From positions 1-10,538 of the forward strand of contig CABVAP010000077.1 in assembly GCA_902496345.1 (NCBI GenBank): a stretch of 10,538 bases of DNA. The letters are read 5' to 3'. This DNA comes from an uncultured Eubacteriales bacterium (GTDB lineage Bacteria > Bacillota > Clostridia > Lachnospirales > CAG-274). Shown here in pieces: positions 6,765 to 10,538 of the stretch. The position numbers were made by a program, and so were the translations under genes. Within the stretch, counting starts at the first letter, position 1. Each line of letters begins with the position of its first letter. The notes below the pieces were generated by a model. It saw only the letters and a program-made list of their open reading frames with translations. It did not search any database and had not been told where the DNA came from.

Positions 6765-7126
6765 CAAAAGACATTAGCGAAATTTTGCAAAGGCTTTACA
6801 GCGACAGATGTGACGTTATTGAATTTATCCCTACTACTGACGAATTTGGAATTACCCAATATAACGAAAAAATTGTACTTGAAAAAATACCCTGTTTAGT
6901 TTGCTACAAAAATCAAAAGGCTGCTATTAAGGGCAAGTCTTCCGACTATTTGACTCAATCAGTTTCTTTACTTCTTGACAAGGGGGCTAACGTTAAGGCT
7001 GGCTCTATTATAAGAGTTTACAAGGCAAATGGTAGTGAATTTGTCGAATATCAGAAAACTGGCGAACCTAGCTTCTATGCTAACCACCAGGAAATTCAAA
7101 TGGTCCTTAGAAAGACTAATGTTTAG
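6758..7126 (+). CDS. Probable head closure / head-tail joining protein (XkdH-like)
   Basis: A 122-residue protein. The segment 'LQRLYSDRCDVIEFIPTTDEFG' (split: LQRLYSDRCDVIEF, then PTTDEFG), the short conserved Cys (IPCLVCY) and the beta-rich remainder with 'DKGANVKAGSIIRV' fit phage head closure or stopper proteins, such as PBSX XkdH/YqbH and SPP1 gp16-like. These seal the connector before the tail joins. The site AAAGAGGTG (6743-6751) favours GTG 6758. GTG 6761 would give a GTGA overlap with the upstream stop and is also possible. Either way it is translationally coupled to the connector gene. Assignment rests on partial motif resemblance and gene order. Confidence 0.58.
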   Translation: MVTKDISEILQRLYSDRCDVIEFIPTTDEFGITQYNEKIVLEKIPCLVCYKNQKAAIKGKSSDYLTQSVSLLLDKGANVKAGSIIRVYKANGSEFVEYQKTGEPSFYANHQEIQMVLRKTNV

Positions 7127-7220
7127 AAAAAATTTTGAGATATTTAAAAACTTGGGGCAATTGTCTATATACTAATGTGTTTTAGGTTTTTATGAATTGA
7201 AATTTTGAGGAGGGGTGGTT

Positions 7221-7670
7221 GTGCTTCACAAAATTATTGGTGGGATTGCTAAAAATATATTGGCTGAGTTTGGAGCTTTAACTAAAGTTTTTTCTGAAGA
7301 AGTTAGTCAGGGGTTTATTCAGCCTTGCTTTGTTATTAAAATAATTAAATCTCAAATTCAGCCTGGTATAGGGGGCAGAAGAAAGTACGTTAATAGTTTT
7401 CTTATTCAATATTTTCCTAAATCTGATATGAAAAATTTTGATATGGAGTTGACCTCTAAAAGATTATTTGATTGCCTTGAATACATTAAGGCAAACAACA
7501 GAATTTTAAAGGGCGTGAATATGAAAGCCGAAAAGGGTAGTGCCGTAAATATAAATAGTTTAAGTACTAACTATGAAAATGGTGACGGTATCCTTAACCT
7601 TTACGTTGACTACAACTTTCACGAAGTTGTTTCTGATGACTCTGAACTTATGAAAAAATTGGTGAGGTGA
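7221..7670 (+). CDS. Tail terminator protein (DUF6838-like)
   Basis: A 149-residue protein that would cap the head-proximal end of the tail tube and link tail to head. 'FSEEVSQGFIQPCFVIKIIK' followed by the G-G-R-R-K-Y turn, 'SFLIQYFPKS', 'RLFDCLEYI', 'LKGVNMKAE' and 'LNLYVDYNFH' match the phage tail terminator family I know as DUF6838. GTG 7221 is best placed behind GAGGAGGGG (7207-7215); GTG 7215 overlaps that site. A gap of about 94 bases before it has no gene. In PBSX-like gene orders an HK97-gp10-like (XkdI) gene lies there and is missing here. The stop TGA is followed six bases later by the next start. Confidence 0.75.
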   Translation: MLHKIIGGIAKNILAEFGALTKVFSEEVSQGFIQPCFVIKIIKSQIQPGIGGRRKYVNSFLIQYFPKSDMKNFDMELTSKRLFDCLEYIKANNRILKGVNMKAEKGSAVNINSLSTNYENGDGILNLYVDYNFHEVVSDDSELMKKLVR

Positions 7671-7676
7671 TTTTTT

Positions 7677-7877
7677 TTGAACGATGATTTTAAAGTTAAT
7701 GATACTGATGATGAAAACAACGATGAGTTCGTTTTTGAAAAAAAGGCTTTCCTTAAAAGCCAAAAATATAAACATTGGAAAGATTTGATTTCTATTTTAC
7801 TTGATGACAACAAACTGTACTCTGAAAAAGATGTACACAACATTATTAATAAATATTTGAAAAGGAGTGGGTTATAA
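7677..7877 (+). CDS. Small acidic phage protein of unknown function
   Basis: A 66-residue protein starting with TTG 7677 behind GGTGAGGTGA (7661-7670). Residues 1-18 are almost all Asp, Glu and Asn. The rest, 'KAFLKSQKYKHWKDLISILL' plus 'DDNKLYSEKDVHNIINKYLK', is two predicted helices. This resembles small proteins found at the same position (just before the sheath gene) in other Clostridia phages, with a K-x-Y-x-H-x-x-D-L then 'Y...EVD..I' pattern, from memory. It overlaps the sheath gene by one base (TAATG), so the two are co-translated. No function is assigned. A tail-sheath-linked accessory role is only suggested by position. Confidence 0.7.
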   Translation: MNDDFKVNDTDDENNDEFVFEKKAFLKSQKYKHWKDLISILLDDNKLYSEKDVHNIINKYLKRSGL

Positions 7878-9190
7878 TGGCAGGCGGTGGAGTTTTTACT
7901 ACTCATAATAAAGTTTTACCCGGTGCTTACATTAATTTTATTTCTAAAGCAAGGGCTATCGGTACTATCGGTGAAAGGGGTACTGTTATTATGCCTTGGT
8001 ATGGCGATTTCGGTAAGACTGGTGAAATTATTCAACTTGACAGCGAAAGTTTCCAAAAAGATTGCTCTAAAATTATTGGATACAGCTATACTGATGATGA
8101 GGTTTTACCACTTAGAGAAGTCTTTAAAGGAGCTAAAATTGTTAAATTATTTAGAGCTGATACAGGGCAAAAGGCTTCTGCTAAAATTGGAAATATTACT
8201 GCAACAGCTCTATACAAAGGCGAAAGAGGTAACAAAATTACCGTTTCTATCTCTAAAGATGTTGATGCAAACAGCTATACTGTTGAAACGTACCTTGACG
8301 GAAGTTTGAAAGATACCCAATCTATCGCTAAATCTTCTGAACTTATTGACAACGATTATGTTGAGTTTTCTGGTTCTGGTGAAATAACTGTTTCTGCTGG
8401 GGTTACATTGACAGGTGGGCAAAACGGTGACTTCTCTGGCGATGATTATGAAAAATTTTTAAGTCTTGCCGAAAGTGAAGATTTTACAACTATTATTTAC
8501 CCTAAAGATGATAATACAACAAAAAGCTTGTTTGCTCAGTTTACTAAAAGACTTCGTCAAGAAGAAGGTTACAAAGTTACTTGTGTACTGCACGACTTTG
8601 ACGCAAACTTTGAGGGCGTTTTAAATGTCGTAACTAAATGTGTCCCTAAAGGTGATGTCTTAGCTAATGGTCTTGTTTACTGGGTTGCTGGAATGACGGC
8701 ATCTGCAAACGTTAACGAAAGTCTTACAAACAAACTTTATGACGGTGAACTTGATTTAATTGTTGATAACAAAAAATCTCAGCTATCTGATTATATTCAA
8801 TCTGGTAAATTCGCTTTTTATGGCGACAAAAATGGCTTTAGAGTTCTTAAAGACATCAACAGTTTTACGGAAGTTTCTACCAATAAAAACAAGGATTTTC
8901 AAAGTAATCAGGTTATTAGGGTTCTTGATGCAATTGCTAACGATACTGCTAAAATATTTAACGATTATTACCTTGGAAAGTGTCAGAATAACAGCGTTGG
9001 CAGGGATATTTTTAAAACAGAACTTGTTACATATCATCAAAAACTTATGGCACTTGGCGCAATCGAAAACTTTTTGCCTGAACATATTACTGTTTCTCAA
9101 GGTGACGAAAAAGGCGATGTTGTTGTTAATGAAGTTGTTGAAGTTATCGGTTGTATGGACAAACTTTATATGAGTTGTGTTGTTGCTTAG
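7877..9190 (+). CDS. xkdK: Contractile tail sheath protein
   Basis: A 437-residue sheath subunit that surrounds the tail tube and contracts during infection. The N-terminus 'THNKVLPGAYINFISK' and 'GTIGERGTVIMPWYGDFG' is typical of the sheath N-terminal domain. A beta-rich insertion (about 100-200) carries 'YKGERGNKITVSI', 'VETYLDG', 'DNDYVEFSGSG' and 'AGVTLTGGQNG'. The central part has 'TTIIYPKDD' and 'VYWVAGMTASANVN'. The C-terminal domain ends 'VVVNEVVEVIGCMDKLYMSC', giving the strand-exchange tail ending VVA. All sheath domains appear complete. ATG 7877 follows AAAGGAGTGG. This gene defines the particle as contractile-tailed. Confidence 0.95.
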   Translation: MAGGGVFTTHNKVLPGAYINFISKARAIGTIGERGTVIMPWYGDFGKTGEIIQLDSESFQKDCSKIIGYSYTDDEVLPLREVFKGAKIVKLFRADTGQKASAKIGNITATALYKGERGNKITVSISKDVDANSYTVETYLDGSLKDTQSIAKSSELIDNDYVEFSGSGEITVSAGVTLTGGQNGDFSGDDYEKFLSLAESEDFTTIIYPKDDNTTKSLFAQFTKRLRQEEGYKVTCVLHDFDANFEGVLNVVTKCVPKGDVLANGLVYWVAGMTASANVNESLTNKLYDGELDLIVDNKKSQLSDYIQSGKFAFYGDKNGFRVLKDINSFTEVSTNKNKDFQSNQVIRVLDAIANDTAKIFNDYYLGKCQNNSVGRDIFKTELVTYHQKLMALGAIENFLPEHITVSQGDEKGDVVVNEVVEVIGCMDKLYMSCVVA

Positions 9191-9248
9191 TGGGATTTTA
9201 TTTAGGTTATTATCTAATTATTTTGATTTTTTGGGAGTGTGATTTTTT

Positions 9249-9713
9249 ATGGCTACTTTAAAAGCTTGGGACGCAATAAATGGTGCAACAGGCAGATGTG
9301 TCGCTACTATTGGCACTAACGTTGAAGATATGATTTATGTTAAAAACATTCGTGCCAAAATTGAAAAGAAAAAAACGGAAATTAAAGTACTTGGGCAAAC
9401 AGGTACAAAACACAAGGCAAATGGCTGGAAAGGTACTGGCAAAATGACTATGTACTACGCTACATCTCTTTTTAGAAAGATGATGAGCGACTATATTCAA
9501 GACGGTGTTGATACATACTTTGAATTACTTATCGAAAATGAAGACCCTTCTAGTGAAATTGGAAAGCAAACCATTATTTTAAAACAAGTCAACATTGACA
9601 ACATCGACATCGCAAAGCTTGACATTAACTCTACTGAACTTGATGAGGAGATTGAGTTTACATTTAACGATGTTGAAATCAGAACAGAATTTGACGAGGT
9701 TAAGGGGGAATAG
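9249..9713 (+). CDS. xkdM: Tail tube protein (XkdM-like)
   Basis: A 154-residue subunit of the inner tail tube through which DNA passes. MATLKAWDAINGATGRCVAT, 'MIYVKNIRAKIEKKKTEIKV', 'GQTGTKHKANGWKGTGKMT', 'YFELLIENEDPSS' and 'QVNIDNIDIAKLDINSTELD' match the XkdM-type tube family. Length is normal. ATG 9249 is served by GGGAGTG (9234-9240). A gap of 58 bases separates it from the sheath gene and shows no clear terminator. The chaperone gene follows three bases after the stop. Confidence 0.92.
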   Translation: MATLKAWDAINGATGRCVATIGTNVEDMIYVKNIRAKIEKKKTEIKVLGQTGTKHKANGWKGTGKMTMYYATSLFRKMMSDYIQDGVDTYFELLIENEDPSSEIGKQTIILKQVNIDNIDIAKLDINSTELDEEIEFTFNDVEIRTEFDEVKGE

Positions 9714-9716
9714 TTT

Positions 9717-10118
9717 ATGACACTTCAACAATTTTTAAACCAGAACACAGTTGATAAAATTTCTAAAGAGGTCATTATCTCTGACAGGTTTAAAGACGAA
9801 AATGGTGAACTATTCAAATTTAAAATCAAGCCTATGAATCAAGCTACATTTGAGGACATAAAGAAAAAAGCCAGCTTTGGAGGTGTCGGGGGAGAGATTA
9901 ACGATGACACACTAAACTGTTTCATTGTTATTGAAAGCACCATATATCCGTCTTTCAAGGACTCTGAGAGTTTAGCAAGTCTTGGCTGTTCCTCTCCAAA
10001 GCAATATTTAAACAAAGTTTTACTTGCTGGAGAAATTGCATATCTTGCTGATGAAATTATTAGTTTAAGTGGGTTTGACAGGGGCATTGAGGATTTTATC
10101 GCTGACGCAAAAAACTAA
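9717..10118 (+). CDS. xkdN: Tail assembly chaperone, short (G-type) product
   Basis: A 133-residue XkdN-like protein expected to coat the tape measure protein during tail assembly. MTLQQFLNQNTVDKISKEVI, 'GELFKFKIKPMNQATFEDIK', 'LNCFIVIESTIYPSFKDSE' and 'YLNKVLLAGEIAYLADEIIS' fit this family, which lies between tube and tape measure genes. ATG 9717 follows TAAGGGGGAA (9701-9710). The last three codons (GCA AAA AAC) before TAA form the in-phase slippery heptamer described separately. Part of the ribosomes would therefore read on into the -1 frame and make a 180-residue product. Confidence 0.88.
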   Translation: MTLQQFLNQNTVDKISKEVIISDRFKDENGELFKFKIKPMNQATFEDIKKKASFGGVGGEINDDTLNCFIVIESTIYPSFKDSESLASLGCSSPKQYLNKVLLAGEIAYLADEIISLSGFDRGIEDFIADAKN

Positions 10119-10163
10119 TTAATGAGGGTGAGTTCTTTGCTACTTACGCATTTCTTGCCCTCA
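10109..10163 (+). promoter_or_regulatory. Programmed -1 ribosomal frameshift signal
   Basis: The heptamer A AAA AAC (10109-10115) is correctly phased with zero-frame codons AAA AAC and is immediately followed by the stop TAA. After a 7-base spacer, TGAGGGTGAG (10123-10132) pairs with CTTGCCCTCA (10154-10163). That makes a 10-bp stem with two wobble pairs and a 21-base loop. Slippery site, spacer and stem meet the standard requirements for efficient -1 frameshifting. Confidence 0.85.
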
Positions 10164-10258
10164 GAGAGTTCGGTATAATGCCCTCGGACTTTATATCGCT
10201 TAGTTACCCACAAATGGCCTTTATTATCGCAAGTTTAGATACTATTTTTGAGGGGTAG
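10115..10258 (+). CDS. Tail assembly chaperone, -1 frame extension (GT-type)
   Basis: Read in the -1 frame from the slippery site, 47 codons stay open to TAG 10256-10258. They encode LINEGEFFATYAFLALREFG followed by IMPSDFISLSYPQMAFIIAS and LDTIFEG. There is no ribosome binding site or suitable start for this segment alone. The pattern 'Y-x-x-L-R-x-x-G-x-M-P-S-x-F-x-x-L-S ... A-F-I-I-A-x-L-D' resembles T-domain extensions of tail chaperones, which bind the tape measure or tube subunit. The fused product would be 180 residues. Translational frameshifting at this position is well known in dsDNA tailed phages; the specific signal here is seen directly. Confidence 0.85.
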   Translation, partial: LINEGEFFATYAFLALREFGIMPSDFISLSYPQMAFIIASLDTIFEG

Positions 10259-10267
10259 GTTTTAGGT

Positions 10268-10380
10268 CCACCACTCTACTAGCCTTTGAAAAATCGACAA
10301 CGGCACATTCGTTTGCAAAAATAGCCCGACATTTTGGGGTTTGTAAAGACCGTGGGGCTTTGCCCCACCACCCTACTAGC
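10268..10380 (+). repeat. 16-bp direct repeat, two copies 97 bp apart
   Basis: CCACCACTCTACTAGC (10268-10283) recurs as CCACCACCCTACTAGC (10365-10380), one mismatch. Both copies are followed by a T/C-rich step and then TTTGAAAAA. The second copy overlaps the 3' arm of the GGGGC hairpin and the start of the CTAGC palindrome, so the repeated module appears to be hairpin plus CTAGC plus TTTGAAAA. Confidence 0.7.
10284..10368. repeat. Right copy of the diverged hairpin-bearing repeat
   Basis: Carries the same three blocks in the same order as bases 24-98: a TTTGAAA..TCGACAA block, an AAAAAT(T)AGC..CGACA block, and a GACYGTRRGGCTTTGCC hairpin. Here the hairpin has no T tract, so it does not look like a terminator. 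Spacing between first and last block is about 13 bases longer than on the left. Confidence 0.4.
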
Positions 10381-10538
10381 TTTTTGAAAAAAGCTAGGCA
10401 AAAACTTTTGCCGGAAACTATCGTTTCCTGTCTTGCTATCGACTAAGGGTGGCTAATTTAAAGTATTTACAAGAGCTTATTTCTTTTGAAACCTTTTTCT
10501 ATCGCAAAAAGGTTTCAAACTTCCAAAAATGCTCTTGG

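Larger units (their letters stand above)
10259..10538. other. Noncoding hairpin cluster where the tape measure gene is expected
   Basis: No open frame of useful length is seen in these 280 bases. Inverted repeats follow one another closely. GTGGGGC-TTT-GCCCCAC is at 10352-10368. CTAGCTTTTT-GA-AAAAAGCTAG is at 10376-10397. GGCAAAA-AC-TTTTGCC is at 10397-10412. GGAAAC-TATC-GTTTCC is at 10413-10428. A large hairpin at 10470-10537 has inner arms TTTGAAACCTTTTT and AAAAAGGTTTCAAA (perfect 14 bp, 7-base loop) and outer arms CAAGAGC and GCTCTTG. It looks like host-style dispersed intergenic repeats or a small nonautonomous element. A structured RNA is possible. The region may continue beyond the window. 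Confidence 0.75.

Noticed and set aside
7135..7173. Possible promoter with TATACT at 7168-7173.
   Set aside because: No acceptable -35 lies 16-19 bases upstream. AT-rich gaps produce such hexamers by chance.
7887..8309. Overlapping 140-residue frame inside the sheath gene, and similar internal frames at 8760-9173 and 5851-6123.
   Set aside because: They overlap strongly supported structural genes in other frames and have no family features.
10121..10177. Short frame from ATG 10122 after the chaperone stop as a separate gene.
   Set aside because: It ends after 18 codons. The conserved-looking sequence lies in the -1 frame reached from the slippery site.
2018..10258. Phage-tail-like bacteriocin (tailocin) instead of a phage.
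   Set aside because: Both terminase subunits, portal, scaffold and major capsid are present with intact motifs, so a DNA-filled head is expected.

Overview
The window is the packaging, head and early tail module of a contractile-tailed (myovirus-type, PBSX/XkdK-like) phage or prophage. All recognised genes are on the + strand. Low GC, strong AGGAGG-type ribosome binding sites, frequent GTG/TTG starts and the gene families point to a Bacillota host, probably of the Clostridia or a related class. I cannot name the species.

Layout. Bases 1-144 hold an A/T-rich stretch without a recognisable gene, followed by two back-to-back Rho-independent terminators (74-105 and 110-144). Next come seven 10-bp phased GGTAY-like words (161-230) and a consensus extended -10 (235-243), the likely late promoter. 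From about 257 to 1005 there is a dense C-poor, G-rich repeat array built on the palindromic word TTGCAAG. It contains a nearly perfect 193-bp tandem duplication. The small terminase gene (1051-1476) follows. A second, unrelated C-poor array of 48/58-59-bp units (1501-2000) separates it from the large terminase gene (2018-3271). The small terminase gene is therefore an island between two repeat arrays.

From 3340 the genes are compact: SPP1-gp6-type portal, a very short scaffold, gp13-like major capsid, head-tail connector, head closure protein, tail terminator, a small acidic conserved-type protein, tail sheath, tail tube, and an XkdN-type tail assembly chaperone. The chaperone carries a textbook -1 programmed frameshift signal: heptamer AAAAAAC at 10109-10115, stop codon, 7-nt spacer, and a 10-bp stem at 10123-10163. 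This would add 47 residues, giving a G/GT pair of 133 and 180 residues.

From 10259 to the window end, where a tape measure gene would be expected, there is instead noncoding DNA packed with hairpins. Part of it resembles the first 100 bases of the window. The strongest candidates for something undescribed are the paired C-poor arrays around terS, with the phased promoter region that feeds them. Their role (packaging recognition site, Rho-resistant leader, or simple repeat expansion) cannot be settled from sequence alone.
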